Positions 1 to 9,177 of a DNA stretch of 64,000 bases are shown one piece after another. The notes below the pieces were generated by a model, which was not told where the DNA came from, searched no databases, and saw nothing but the letters and a program-made list of their open reading frames with translations. The stretch covers positions 147,680-211,679 of the forward strand of contig NZ_QXHU01000001.1 of NCBI RefSeq assembly GCF_009663465.1. Direction: 5' to 3'. The position numbers and the translations under genes are program-made. Source of the stretch: Riemerella anatipestifer. GTDB taxonomy: Bacteria; Bacteroidota; Bacteroidia; Flavobacteriales; Weeksellaceae. The stretch's first letter is position 1. Every line of letters begins with the position of its first letter.

Positions 1-68
1 ATATGAGTAAGTAAATATGTATGTGTATAGATAGATAAGTAAGTACATAAATTAAATATCCATTAAAT

Positions 69-330
69 ATGAGAAGTATGAAAAAAGAACCCAAATTTGT
101 CAGCTTTGCTACCCAAAAAGGCGGTGTAGGAAAACCCACTTTTACGATTTTAGCCGCCAGTTTGCTTCATTACTGAATGGGCTATAATGTGGTAGTATTC
201 GATTGTGATTATCCACAGTATAGTATCAGTAATTTGCAGGAACAGGATTTGAAAATCGTGATGCAGAATGAACATTTTAAACGGAAAGCACACGAGCAAT
301 TCAGTACGATTAACAAAAGCTCAACAAACA
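69..330 (+). pseudogene. traA: Remnant of conjugative transposon traA (ParA-like ATPase)
   Basis: The reading frame opening at 69 (second ATG at 78) encodes the start of a Bacteroidetes conjugative-transposon TraA, a ParA/MinD-type ATPase: FVSFATQKGGVGK followed, after a stop, by GYNVVVFDCDYPQYS and a K-x-HEQF stretch. The Walker A is damaged (GKPT where the family has GKTT) and a TGA stop at 174-176 interrupts the frame; it resumes at 177. After about residue 85 the similarity ends and the frame runs into unrelated sequence. I recognise the family from its conserved opening; the decay (stop, altered P-loop, loss of the C-terminal two thirds) is visible directly. Non-functional. Confidence 0.8.
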
Positions 331-475
331 ATAAATCGTTTTTGAAATTGATGCCATTAAAGACCACCCGATATTATTTCCTGTCGTTACCATTATTATT
401 GTGGAAGTCTTTATCGTTAGCAAAGGGATTACCGCTTTCACCACAATATCACAATACCCACATTTAGCTTTTTAG
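317..475 (+). pseudogene. traG: Scrap of conjugation ATPase traG fused to the traA remnant
   Basis: In the frame of codon 335-337 the sequence reads IVFEIDAIKDHPILFPVVT then IIIVEVFI, which matches my memory of the central motif of TraG, the VirB4-like ATPase of Bacteroidetes conjugative transposons. It is preceded by a TAA at 332-334, and after about 415 the frame continues into unrecognised sequence to a TAG at 473-475. In intact elements traG lies several genes downstream of traA, so this joint implies an internal deletion. Only about 27 codons are recognisable. Non-functional. Confidence 0.65.
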
Positions 476-487
476 CCAATATTATTC

Positions 488-624
488 ATATTTCAGTGAT
501 AAAATATCATATTTCAGTGTTTGATGATTGATTTTTCAGTAGTCATCATCTATTTTTCAGTGATAAAATATGATTTGTAACAACCTGTTATCTATTTGTA
601 ACAGCTCGTTATTCATTTGTTACC
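488..624. repeat. Two families of short direct repeats next to the element remnant
   Basis: TTTCAGTGATAAAATAT occurs at 491-507 and again at 556-572, with partial TTTCAGT copies near 513 and 535. Immediately after, ATTTGTAACA starts at 573 and 594 (21 bp apart), each followed by a C-rich tail and GTTAT, with a third partial copy, ATTTGTTACC, at 615. The spacing looks like protein-binding iterons of a mobile element rather than coding sequence. Function unknown. Confidence 0.55.
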
Positions 625-850
625 TGAAAACCAAAGCCCGGTTCGAGAATACTTGTGCCTTTAAATAACTCTCCATATTTACCATAAGTTTTGAGATGCT
701 TTCAATTGGTCTCACTATTACAATCCTATTTTTAGCTTCTACAATTATATTCTTTTTTAAAATCATTTCTGGAATTTCCAATACTCAGACATTACAAGGT
801 ATTTTTGACTGAATGTTTAATTCAGAACCGCTAATTTTGATCCTGTTCAA
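625..850 (-). pseudogene. Possible decayed coding sequence, unrecognised
   Basis: On the minus strand a frame ending in TAA near 625 encodes about 48 residues from MILKKNIIVEAKNRIVIVRP to QVFSNRALVFR. It continues upstream through one TGA into further plausible protein sequence (ISGSELNIQSKIPCNV). The composition is protein-like but no family is recognisable and no start or promoter is evident. It may be debris of the same mobile element. The rest of the 476-898 stretch shows nothing beyond the repeats listed. Confidence 0.25.
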
Positions 851-898
851 TAAGATTTGGAAACAAATTTAATCATTGTTTTCTAGTATTAAGCCTTA

Positions 899-1591
899 TT
901 AAAGTTCGGTACCGCTTTCTATTTCGTAAGGTTCTTTTCCTGCTTCAAATATTCTAGTAAGACGAGAGCCTTCCACGGTTATTTTACCTCCTATCCTGCG
1001 TATCCAATTACCTTCTCTAAGCCCTACTACTTTCGTATTGTTTTGGGAGAGGAACTCTTTAATTCTTGTTTCTCTAGTTTCGCCATTATGTTTTAAATTA
1101 GGGTCAGGGTCTAAATAGTGCGGGTTAATATTGAACGGAACCAATCCCATACACTCAAAACTAGGTGTGAATACAATCGGCATATCATTAGTATTTTTCA
1201 TATTAAGTCCACCTATATTGCTCCCTGCACTTGTTCCTAGATAAGGCTTTCCACTTTGCACTTGCTCTTTCAAGATAATCATCAAATCCAATTCGTGTAA
1301 AGTTTTTACAAGTAAAAAAGTATTCCCGCCACCTGTAAAATAAGCTTTTGCATTTTGTAATGCTTCTTTAACATTTTCAAACTCGTGAAGTCCTTTTATC
1401 TTTATGCCTATGCTTTCAAAAAAAGTTCTTGCTGTAGAAGTATATTCCTCGTGAGAAATACCATTTGGGCGAGCATACGGAATAAACAAAACTTCATCTA
1501 TCCCTTGATAAAGATTTATAATTTCGTCTTTTAAATACTCTAAATATTTTCCTCCGTATAAGGTAGAGGTAGATGCTAAAATAATGTTCAT
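899..1591 (-). CDS. pepE: Peptidase E (alpha-aspartyl dipeptidase), S51 family
   Basis: A 230-residue cytosolic serine peptidase of the class I glutamine amidotransferase-like fold; the family splits dipeptides with N-terminal aspartate. The nucleophile elbow GTSAGS places the serine at 121, with Asp136 (NTNDMP) and His158 (INPHYLDP) matching the Ser-Asp-His set known from Salmonella PepE at nearly the same numbers. The frame is open further upstream, but the start at 1591 is chosen because MNIILAS opens the family fold and the longer version would run into the upstream gene. It sits 34 bp behind the large secreted protein gene, so probably shares its transcript. Confidence 0.88.
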   Translation of the reverse strand: MNIILASTSTLYGGKYLEYLKDEIINLYQGIDEVLFIPYARPNGISHEEYTSTARTFFESIGIKIKGLHEFENVKEALQNAKAYFTGGGNTFLLVKTLHELDLMIILKEQVQSGKPYLGTSAGSNIGGLNMKNTNDMPIVFTPSFECMGLVPFNINPHYLDPDPNLKHNGETRETRIKEFLSQNNTKVVGLREGNWIRRIGGKITVEGSRLTRIFEAGKEPYEIESGTEL

Positions 1592-1625
1592 TACAATTAT
1601 ATTTAAGTTTAGTAAAGATTTAGTA

Positions 1626-4600
1626 TCAATAGTTTTTAAGCAAAATCCAACCTTGTTTAGCTTCACTTCTTTGGGTAGCTGGGTTATACCATTTTACAAT
1701 ATACCAATAAGTGGCGCTCGGTAATTCTCTTCCTTTCTCTGTACCGTCCCAAACCAAATTATCACCAGATTCGGCTTTAAAAACAGGTTTCCCATAGCGA
1801 TCCATTATAACCATACTTACTTCTTTCATTTTATCCAAATGTTCCACTATCCAAACATCATTTTTACCATCTCCGTTAGGCGTTATCACATTAGTAAATT
1901 TCAGAAAATAGACGGACAAAGGTACACCTAAACATCCATTTGCCGCTCTTACTTGTATGGTATATTGGCTATCTGCGGGGTTCAAAAGTATATTGGATTG
2001 CTGCGGAACTCCGTTAAAAATGTAGGTATACGGCTGAACGCCTCCTTCGGCAGTAACTTCTATTCTATCATTATTAGTTATAACATTTACAATTTTAGGC
2101 TGATGTTCGTCTGTTACTTTGAAAGTTATTATTGACGGACAACCCACAGCATTAACCGTTTCTACCGTGTAAACTCCCCACTGAACTTCAGAGTAATTTA
2201 AATTAAGGCTTACACCTGTTTTAGTAGTACCATCTGGCAATTTCCATTTAATAGAAGTAAAAGCAGACGCATTGGATACCGAAACTGACAAAGACTCACC
2301 ATAGCACAAATACATATCGCTAATAGGCGATATTTCGGTTGGAACTTTAACTTTTAAATCAAATTCAAAATGATTTGGGCATTGTCCTGTTTTTTTAGCA
2401 ATACCATAAATTCTCTCTCCAAAGGCAGTTTGATTTTGGTAATTCTGTGGATTATTTATTAAATTCGTTCTTGCGGCATCTCTATAAAATTCGAATGTAG
2501 CAGCGTTGTCTGACGTAATTTGAGATTTCCAATAGTTAAGGTTAAAGGTGTCTATTCCGTCAAAGTTAGTATCACATATTTCAAGTGTATTGATAGTATT
2601 ATTAACCGTTACCGAGGTGTTTTTCACAAATGAAATCTGTTGCAAATCAGACAGACAACCTGTTTCATTATTTTTAATGTAGAATTTCACTACATAAGGC
2701 AAAGCACTCCAAGAAAAGTCCAAAGTGAGTGGATTTCCGTTTTCGTCTAAAAATGTATAGTTGTTAGGATTGCTGATAACCTTTGATCTAAAATTATCTA
2801 AAGTATAGCTACTTTCAGTACAGATTAAAATCTGATTACTTATCGCTTGTGGCTTTATTAGTTCTATCAAATCATAGTCAATTCTATCTAAACACTCTCT
2901 ATTATTAGTAGTATTAAAAACAAAAATAGCATACGGTCTGCCACGAGTGCTTAGGTTATAGTTTTTCCATTCAGTTTCTGTAAGCCTTTGGTTATTACTA
3001 TCGTAATATTCTATCACTAAATCGCCATTCCATTGTCCTCTATTTCTAATAAATCGGTCTGTGTTTGTAATGGTTAAATCAAAAACAGAAGAACCACAAG
3101 CGGATATTTTTTGCTCTAACAAATTAGTATATATAGATGGTTTACGATAGATTTTGAGCTCTAATGTAGGTACTAAAGAAGCAGTACACCCTGTGGCTGT
3201 ATTCTTTATTTTAACGTAAATAATGCCACTACCTCTATAGTTAAGATTACGAATTGGTTGTGTTAAAGCAACATCTGTATAAAATGTAGCTTCAATATCT
3301 GGACTATATTCTAGCTCTCTTTTAGTTTGGTTAAGGTCAAAATATTCTGTAGAACTGAAACAATGTTCAGGAAAAGGGGTTATAGGCATTATTCTAACTT
3401 CATCCAAAAACTCAAAATTTAGGTTTATAACGCTTTCACAACTAAAATTAGGGTGTTTTATTTTAACCATAAGTTGTGTGTTTACTCTAGGATTCACCTC
3501 TTGCAAAGCACTATAAGTATTGCCACCATCTACCGAATAAAGGAAGGTATAACCTCGACCTCCGAAATAAACATTTTCAAAACTTTCTCTAAGGTTATAA
3601 GCAGTTGTATCAAAACACACTTGCTCCACCATTGAGGCTTTAGGTAAAGATAGATAACTTAATTTAAAACTCCTAGTTTCCGTACAGTTGCTGGAAGATA
3701 CTTTCATTTGCAATATTTTTTCCGCTCCTGTAGCAATGGTATATTTATAACCATTGGCTTCTGTAGCTACTACATTACCTTGTTCATCTAAAAACACCAC
3801 TGTATAATCTGTTCCAGCTAGGTAACCTACCTTATCCAAAAGGTTAATTTCTTTTTGATTATTCCCTAAAGCATCACACTCTGTAAAAATCTGATTTTCT
3901 AAAAAACCTATAGGTGGTAAATCAGAACTAATATCTACCGTTGTTCTAGCCGATTCTTGGCAACCATTGGCTTTAACATAGTAATTACCGTTTGTAGTCG
4001 CTATAAAAGAATTGCCTGTTGTCACTGCAGAAGATTCTCCTTCTTTGTACCATTGGTATACGATACCCGTAATAGGGTTTTGTACAGAAAGTTTATAACC
4101 TGCAGCACAACCTGTTTGTCTTTCAGAGCTAATACTTGGAGTTAATACTTTTTTAAACTCAACCTCTTGAGAAATTGGATTTCCTATAGGTGTGGTACCG
4201 TCTGAAAAAGTGATTTCAGCTTTTAATCTTTCTGTATCATTTACAGGCAGATAGGTGAAATTTCTATCTGTAGAGCGTTCTACACCATCTACAAACCATT
4301 TTGCACTTGGTGTAAGCGTTTGGTTAGGCGTAAATAAATAGGCTGTATTCCCATTTTCAGTCCAGTTGGTGTTGTTGTAGACTTCTCTAACTAGTTTATA
4401 TTTACTTGCATCTGAATTTTGAATCCCAAGAATAGCGTTTTGCCCCAACCCTTTAACTACTCTAACAATAAAAGAATTATCTTCTAACAACAATACTTTG
4501 GAACTAATTGTTCTACTGTAATTTGAATGAAATTCGGTAACATTTTCAAATGAAATTAGCAATCCTCTTCTACTATTATAAGTGGTTCTAGAATAAGTTA

Positions 4601-5153
4601 TCTTACTATAATCCACAGTATTAGAGGTTGAATAATTCATATCTGTAAACCCTAAAAATAAATTAGCTAGGTTTAAAATCCTCGAAGGGTTTGATATATC
4701 TACCTGATTATAAATTATACTAGGCAACTGACGATTAGCCTCCGTACCATTACCGCTATAAACTTTATCCTGATAATTGCTTTGATATAAATTCTCTAAA
4801 TCAGCATTATCACCAAAAACCAATCTACCATTAGAACCCACAACCAATTTAGTATAGGATTTGCCATAGAAACTAAAAGAAAAGCCAATATCTATGGCTT
4901 TAGAAAATTTATTATTTTCATTTCTTGCATCAAAAGGAACAAAAGTATACGGATTAGCTATGTTTAAAGTAGTTTCTGTAATACTATAATCTCCTGTACT
5001 TATAGATTCAGCATTCAACGTTAGATTATAAATACTGCCTTCACAATAGTGTACCGTCGCTGGCAAAGCTGTATTATCAGCAGTATTTATAATTATTTGA
5101 CTAAAAAAAACAGAACTCCAAAGGAATAAGTAGACAAGTATTAACTTTTTCAT
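1626..5153 (-). CDS. Large type IX secreted protein with gliding-motility-associated C-terminal domain
   Basis: An 1175-residue secreted protein. It begins with a signal peptide (MKKLILVYLFLWSSVFFSQ); I start it at this methionine rather than five codons earlier. The first ~280 residues resemble a lectin-like beta domain, followed by many Ig/PKD-like repeats rich in cysteine, Asn and Tyr (for example QWYKEGES), each around 80-100 residues. The last ~90 residues carry FTNVITPNGDGKNDVW, a DRYGK stretch and WDGT, the hallmark of the type B sorting domain (TIGR04131/CHU_C), which sends proteins through the type IX system to the surface. Ligand unknown; an adhesin or matrix protein is likely. Its promoter region is shared divergently with the permease at 5278. 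Confidence 0.85.
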   Translation of the reverse strand: MKKLILVYLFLWSSVFFSQIIINTADNTALPATVHYCEGSIYNLTLNAESISTGDYSITETTLNIANPYTFVPFDARNENNKFSKAIDIGFSFSFYGKSYTKLVVGSNGRLVFGDNADLENLYQSNYQDKVYSGNGTEANRQLPSIIYNQVDISNPSRILNLANLFLGFTDMNYSTSNTVDYSKITYSRTTYNSRRGLLISFENVTEFHSNYSRTISSKVLLLEDNSFIVRVVKGLGQNAILGIQNSDASKYKLVREVYNNTNWTENGNTAYLFTPNQTLTPSAKWFVDGVERSTDRNFTYLPVNDTERLKAEITFSDGTTPIGNPISQEVEFKKVLTPSISSERQTGCAAGYKLSVQNPITGIVYQWYKEGESSAVTTGNSFIATTNGNYYVKANGCQESARTTVDISSDLPPIGFLENQIFTECDALGNNQKEINLLDKVGYLAGTDYTVVFLDEQGNVVATEANGYKYTIATGAEKILQMKVSSSNCTETRSFKLSYLSLPKASMVEQVCFDTTAYNLRESFENVYFGGRGYTFLYSVDGGNTYSALQEVNPRVNTQLMVKIKHPNFSCESVINLNFEFLDEVRIMPITPFPEHCFSSTEYFDLNQTKRELEYSPDIEATFYTDVALTQPIRNLNYRGSGIIYVKIKNTATGCTASLVPTLELKIYRKPSIYTNLLEQKISACGSSVFDLTITNTDRFIRNRGQWNGDLVIEYYDSNNQRLTETEWKNYNLSTRGRPYAIFVFNTTNNRECLDRIDYDLIELIKPQAISNQILICTESSYTLDNFRSKVISNPNNYTFLDENGNPLTLDFSWSALPYVVKFYIKNNETGCLSDLQQISFVKNTSVTVNNTINTLEICDTNFDGIDTFNLNYWKSQITSDNAATFEFYRDAARTNLINNPQNYQNQTAFGERIYGIAKKTGQCPNHFEFDLKVKVPTEISPISDMYLCYGESLSVSVSNASAFTSIKWKLPDGTTKTGVSLNLNYSEVQWGVYTVETVNAVGCPSIITFKVTDEHQPKIVNVITNNDRIEVTAEGGVQPYTYIFNGVPQQSNILLNPADSQYTIQVRAANGCLGVPLSVYFLKFTNVITPNGDGKNDVWIVEHLDKMKEVSMVIMDRYGKPVFKAESGDNLVWDGTEKGRELPSATYWYIVKWYNPATQRSEAKQGWILLKNY

Positions 5154-5239
5154 CTTACAAATTTGCAAAATTTATAAACAACTCTACTGCTTTAAATACG
5201 AAAAAAATAAACAAGTAGTATTTTTAAGAAAAAAACTTT

Positions 5240-5247
5240 TACATTTG
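5240..5247 (+). promoter_or_regulatory. Bacteroidetes -7 box for the amino acid permease
   Basis: TACATTTG fits the TAnnTTTG consensus and lies 30 bp before the start codon. No convincing TTTG -33 box is seen at the right distance. Confidence 0.45.
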
Positions 5248-5277
5248 TTCCCTTTTTAATGTTCATCTTTATAAGGT

Positions 5278-6951
5278 ATGAAACAACTATTTAAAACAAA
5301 ATCATATAACCCTAATGACCTAGGAAGCTCTTTTGTGAGAACCTTAGGGGTTTGGGACATTGTATTCTTTGGGATTGCTGCCATTATAGGCGCTGGTAGT
5401 TTTAGTAGTCTAGGCGAAGCTATTTTTAGAGGAGGTCCTGGAGTTATTACACTTTATATTATCTGTGGAGTAGCTTGTGGTTTCACGGCTCTATGTTATG
5501 CCGAGTTCGCCAGTAGAATTCCCGCTGCTGGTTCTGCCTACACCTATGCCTATGCAAGTTTTGGCGAGCTTATAGCTTGGATAATAGGCTGGGCACTAAT
5601 TATGGAATATTCTTTCGGAAATATTTATGTTACCTTTTCTTGGTCAGATTACTTTACTTCTTTTCTCTCCAGAATAGGAATTAATATACCTGACTACCTC
5701 ACTTGTAGCTACTCCGAAGCTAAAAAAGCCTTTTTCAAAGGGTCTACTCACCCTGCCCTTATTTCGGCTTGGAAAACCGCTCCTGTTGTTGGTGGATTAA
5801 AACTTATTGTGGATATTCCTGCTCTAGTTATCAATGGGTTAATTACTTGGGTATGCTATGTAGGAGTAAAAGAAAGTAAAAATTTCAATAATTTATTGGT
5901 AATTCTAAAGTTAGTTGTTATTGTTCTAATTATTGCTGTAGGTGTATTCTACATCAATACAGATAATTGGGTTCCCTTAAGCAATATTACTCACCAGCCT
6001 ACAATGATGCCTAATGGATTTATTGGAGTGATGAGTGCCGTTTCTGGCGTATTTTTCGCCTATATCGGATTTGATGCTTTGAGTGTTTTATCCGAAGAAA
6101 CCAAAAATCCTCAAAAAACACTTCCGAAAGGTATGATAATCTCCTTAGTGCTTTGCACGGCCATCTATATGTTACTTACATTAGTACTTACAGGTATGGT
6201 AGATTATAGAAAGTTTGATGGTGTAGGCGACCCACTTTCATTTATTTTTGAACCATCTAACGCTAATGTCGCGTGGATGGAACTTGTGGTTTCAATTACT
6301 GCAATTATTGCGATAACTAGCGTTCTTCTCGTATTTCAAATGGGACAACCTAGAATATGGTACTCTATGAGCCGCGACGGACTACTTCCTAAAAAATTTC
6401 AACAAATACACCCTACAAGGAAAACACCTTCTTTTGCAACCATTATTACAGGTTTGGTTGTAGGCATTCCCATTTTATTTACAGATAAATCTTTCATCTT
6501 AGACTTTACGAGTATCGGTACCATATTTGCCTTTGTTTTAGTGTGTGGTGGCGTTCTTCTCTTACCAAGAAAAGAAAAAGTAGAAGGTCGTTTCCAGATG
6601 CCTTACATCAATGCTAAATATATTTTCCCAGTTTTATTTATCAGTGGAGTCGTTTTCTTCTATAATCTCATTCCTGAATTTTTCAGTACTTTGATGGATT
6701 GGAACGACCCTGAAGAAGGAGAATTTAGATTGGCCATATTTATTTATCTAATCATTAACCTAGTTTTGTCTCTATTAGCTTTTGTTAAAAACCTATCTCT
6801 TATTCCACTATTAGGATTAAGTTCTTGCCTTTATCTCCTTACGGGAATGACTCACGAAAACTGGTTCTGGTTTATTGTTTGGTTTGGGATTGGTTTGGTA
6901 GTTTACTTTGGTTATGGCTACAAAAACAGTAAACTTAGAGTACAACAATAA
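5278..6951 (+). CDS. APC-family amino acid permease
   Basis: A 557-residue inner membrane transporter with 12 or more hydrophobic segments. The N-terminus has the cationic amino acid transporter pattern: an LGVWDIVFFGIAAIIGAGSF helix, the broken first helix that binds substrate, then CYAEFASRIPAAGSAYTYAY. A conserved YIGFDALSVLSEETKNPQKT loop follows the mid-protein helices. By family it is a proton-coupled importer of the CAT/YhdG type; the actual amino acid cannot be told. It has its own promoter and stands as a single gene before the thioesterase, which has a separate promoter. Confidence 0.85.
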   Translation: MKQLFKTKSYNPNDLGSSFVRTLGVWDIVFFGIAAIIGAGSFSSLGEAIFRGGPGVITLYIICGVACGFTALCYAEFASRIPAAGSAYTYAYASFGELIAWIIGWALIMEYSFGNIYVTFSWSDYFTSFLSRIGINIPDYLTCSYSEAKKAFFKGSTHPALISAWKTAPVVGGLKLIVDIPALVINGLITWVCYVGVKESKNFNNLLVILKLVVIVLIIAVGVFYINTDNWVPLSNITHQPTMMPNGFIGVMSAVSGVFFAYIGFDALSVLSEETKNPQKTLPKGMIISLVLCTAIYMLLTLVLTGMVDYRKFDGVGDPLSFIFEPSNANVAWMELVVSITAIIAITSVLLVFQMGQPRIWYSMSRDGLLPKKFQQIHPTRKTPSFATIITGLVVGIPILFTDKSFILDFTSIGTIFAFVLVCGGVLLLPRKEKVEGRFQMPYINAKYIFPVLFISGVVFFYNLIPEFFSTLMDWNDPEEGEFRLAIFIYLIINLVLSLLAFVKNLSLIPLLGLSSCLYLLTGMTHENWFWFIVWFGIGLVVYFGYGYKNSKLRVQQ

Positions 6952-6964
6952 GTCAAAAAAAGAT

Positions 6965-6972
6965 TATATTTG
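6965..6972 (+). promoter_or_regulatory. -7 box for the thioesterase gene
   Basis: TATATTTG, a perfect TAnnTTTG, lies 27 bp upstream of the ATG at 7000 and just past the permease stop codon. Confidence 0.55.
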
Positions 6973-6999
6973 TGAGATGACTAGAAACACTTAATTAAA

Positions 7000-7386
7000 A
7001 TGACTTACGAAGAAAGAATAAAACAATCTGAAACGCACACTTTTAAGGTAGTATTTCCTGACACTACTAACCACCATAATACTATGTTTGGCGGCACTAT
7101 TATGAAAATAATGGACGAAGTTGCCTTCATTACTGCAACTAGATTTTCTAGGAAAACCATTGTAACAGTGAGTTGCGACCAAATTGATTTTAAAAAACCT
7201 ATTCCTGCAGATACTTTAGTAGAACTTGTAGGGAAGGTAAAATCCGTAGGAAACACCAGTCTAAAAGTAAGTGTGGAGGTTTTTATTGAAGAAATGTATG
7301 CTAACACAAGAGAAAAAGCAGTATTTGGTGATTTCACTCTCGTTGCTATAGATGAGAACAAAAAACCAGTTAAAATACTTGACTAA
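7000..7386 (+). CDS. Acyl-CoA thioesterase, hotdog fold (YciA/BACH type)
   Basis: A 128-residue cytosolic single hotdog domain. The sequence PDTTNHHNTMFGGTIMKIMDE carries the family active-site region (N-x-x-x-x-FGG ... D-E), followed by the beta strands VSCDQIDFKKPIP and LVGKVKSVGNTS. Such enzymes hydrolyse acyl-CoA to free acid and CoA as hexamers. Length is normal for the single-domain form. Substrate range not inferable. It has its own promoter and is followed 48 bp later by the HD-domain gene. Confidence 0.85.
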   Translation: MTYEERIKQSETHTFKVVFPDTTNHHNTMFGGTIMKIMDEVAFITATRFSRKTIVTVSCDQIDFKKPIPADTLVELVGKVKSVGNTSLKVSVEVFIEEMYANTREKAVFGDFTLVAIDENKKPVKILD

Positions 7387-7434
7387 TCTATTACTAAAAA
7401 TAGTTTAATTATTTTTTGTTATTAGAATTATCAG

Positions 7435-7890
7435 ATGACAGACAAAATGATGAAAGAAGAATTGTTGCACAAAGCCATTAGAATTGCCCAAAATGCCCAC
7501 CGTGGACAAACCGACAAATACAAAGCTCCTTATATAGGGCATGTGATGAGAGTGATGAATTACGGTAAAACTCTAGACGAAAAAATAGTAGGCGTACTAC
7601 ACGATGTTGTAGAAGACTGCCCAGAATACAGCATAGAATATCTAAAAAAACAAGGCTACCCAGATGAAATATTATTCGCGATAGAATGCCTTTCTAAGAC
7701 CAACCCAGAGGAAAGCTATGACGATTTTATTAAACGTATTGAACAATCGCCTCTAGCTATTGCCGTTAAAATAAACGATTTAACCGATAATATGGATTTA
7801 AAAAGGGTAAACCGCCCGCTCACAGAAAAAGATTTGAAAAGGTTTAATAAATATCTAAAAGCCTACCATTATCTTATAGAAAAATACTAA
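7435..7890 (+). CDS. HD-domain hydrolase resembling the SpoT/MESH1 hydrolase half
   Basis: A 151-residue all-helical protein. The metal-binding HD signature is visible: [20 protein letters not shown], then [12 protein letters not shown] (His-Asp and Glu-Asp pair), and a later [10 protein letters not shown] carrying the last aspartate. This pattern is that of the (p)ppGpp hydrolase domain of Rel/SpoT and of stand-alone MESH1-like enzymes, so a nucleotide phosphohydrolase is expected. There is no synthetase or TGS domain. The gene ends overlapping the convergent rluF by four bases. Acting on ppGpp or NADPH is inference from family only. Confidence 0.75.
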   Translation: MTDKMMKEELLHKAIRIAQNAHRGQTDKYKAPYIGHVMRVMNYGKTLDEKIVGVLHDVVEDCPEYSIEYLKKQGYPDEILFAIECLSKTNPEESYDDFIKRIEQSPLAIAVKINDLTDNMDLKRVNRPLTEKDLKRFNKYLKAYHYLIEKY

Positions 7891-8612
7891 TCGTAAGTTT
7901 TCGCTGAATCTTTAATCAGATGGTTGAGGGTTTTCATCTCGTTGGGTGTCAGCTCTCGCCACTTTCCTATTGGTAAATCTAAATGGATATTCATAATTCT
8001 GATACGCTTTAGCTTCTTCACTTCGTATCCTAAATATTCGCACATACGGCGGATTTGTCTATTCAGACCCTGGGTGAGTACAATCCTAAATTGCATTTTA
8101 TCCAGCTGCTCCACTTCGCACTTTCTGGTAACTGTGCCTAGTATCGGCACTCCCGCTCTCATCTGTTCTAAAAATTTATTGGTAATAGGCTTATCTACCC
8201 TTACAATATATTCCTTTTCGTGGTTGTTTCTTGCCCTTAATATTTTATTAACAATATCACCGTCTGAAGTCAGCAATATTAAACCCTCACTAGGCTTATC
8301 CAATCTTCCTATCGGGAAGATGCGTTTGGGATATTTGATGTAATCAATAATATTATTCTTTTCTCGTTTAGTATCCGTTGTACAAACAATGCCCACTGGC
8401 TTATTAAATGCAATATAAACATTCTCTTCCTTTGGCTCGGTAATAAGCTTCCCATCTACCTTTATCTCGTCTTCTGCACTTACTTTAGTCCCTAATTCTG
8501 GTATTTTACCATTGATGGTAATTCTCCCTTGTTCCAATATTTTATCTGCTTCTCTACGAGAACAAAAGCCTACTTCCGATAAATATTTATTGATTCTAAC
8601 CTTTTCCACCAA
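7887..8612 (-). CDS. rluF: 23S rRNA pseudouridine synthase RluF
   Basis: A 241-residue RsuA-family enzyme making pseudouridine in 23S rRNA (position 2604 in E. coli). An N-terminal S4 RNA-binding domain ([18 protein letters not shown], residues 7-24) precedes the catalytic domain with GRLDK (Asp105) and [20 protein letters not shown], close to E. coli RluF including KCEVEQ and the GVPILGTVT loop. It lacks the basic tail of the enterobacterial enzyme. No ATG is available: the start is TTG (8612) or GTG (8609), placed directly after the stop of the upstream gene, which suggests translational coupling. Confidence 0.88.
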   Translation of the reverse strand: MVEKVRINKYLSEVGFCSRREADKILEQGRITINGKIPELGTKVSAEDEIKVDGKLITEPKEENVYIAFNKPVGIVCTTDTKREKNNIIDYIKYPKRIFPIGRLDKPSEGLILLTSDGDIVNKILRARNNHEKEYIVRVDKPITNKFLEQMRAGVPILGTVTRKCEVEQLDKMQFRIVLTQGLNRQIRRMCEYLGYEVKKLKRIRIMNIHLDLPIGKWRELTPNEMKTLNHLIKDSAKTYD

Positions 8613-9173
8613 CTATAAATTTTTATTACTATAAAATACAATACCATAAGAGAAACCTATGAACCAATTCCCCATACTGTACCCTTCTAAAGACAGCTCA
8701 AACTTTTGCCCTAAATTACGATAAATAGAAGCATCAAACTTACCAACACTTAGTCCCCAGTACGCTGTATCATTGGCTGCGGAACGATTGAACTGTTTAC
8801 CCAATTTCAATCCTATATAACCAAAATCATGGTCTTCGGCTTTGGTAACAAATATATACGGGTTGATGGTGTAATACAATAAATGGTAATTATCCGAAAC
8901 ATAGCTATACTTAATCCCTCCCGAAATAGCCAACCAATTAAAAGGTTGTACGCCCAATTCAGAAGCAAACCCATAAGCAAATTTTTCATCGCTTCGGCTA
9001 TTATTCAGTGTATTATTATTTGTATTGGTATTATTTCCTCTAAGAATAGAGGCTAAATCTAACCCTACATTAGCATTTATTCCTGTGAATATTCCCAACT
9101 TATCAGATTTTTGTTCTTGAGCAAAGCTACCTAAAAAAGTAAGTGCAAAACAGAATACAAAAATTTTATCCAT
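8613..9173 (-). CDS. Predicted outer membrane or secreted protein, unrecognised
   Basis: A 186-residue protein with a clean signal peptide (MDKIFVFCFALTFLGSFAQ). The remainder shows alternating hydrophobic residues, many Tyr/Gly/Asn and an aromatic-rich ending (NWFIGFSYGIVFYS) suggestive of a small beta-barrel; an Asn/Thr-rich linker lies near residue 45. The start at 9173 gives the signal peptide directly; the earlier in-frame start would overlap truB. It sits 4 bp behind truB and abuts rluF, so it is the middle gene of a truB-rluF operon. No family recognised. Confidence 0.7.
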   Translation of the reverse strand: MDKIFVFCFALTFLGSFAQEQKSDKLGIFTGINANVGLDLASILRGNNTNTNNNTLNNSRSDEKFAYGFASELGVQPFNWLAISGGIKYSYVSDNYHLLYYTINPYIFVTKAEDHDFGYIGLKLGKQFNRSAANDTAYWGLSVGKFDASIYRNLGQKFELSLEGYSMGNWFIGFSYGIVFYSNKNL

Positions 9174-9177
9174 ATCA

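Noticed and set aside
177..467. 96-residue open frame as a gene
   Set aside because: It is the continuation of the broken traA remnant after the TGA at 174, and its second half is out of frame with a traG fragment; not a functional gene.
7005..7361. 118-residue frame opposite the thioesterase gene
   Set aside because: Shadow of the thioesterase, whose hotdog motifs are clear on the plus strand.
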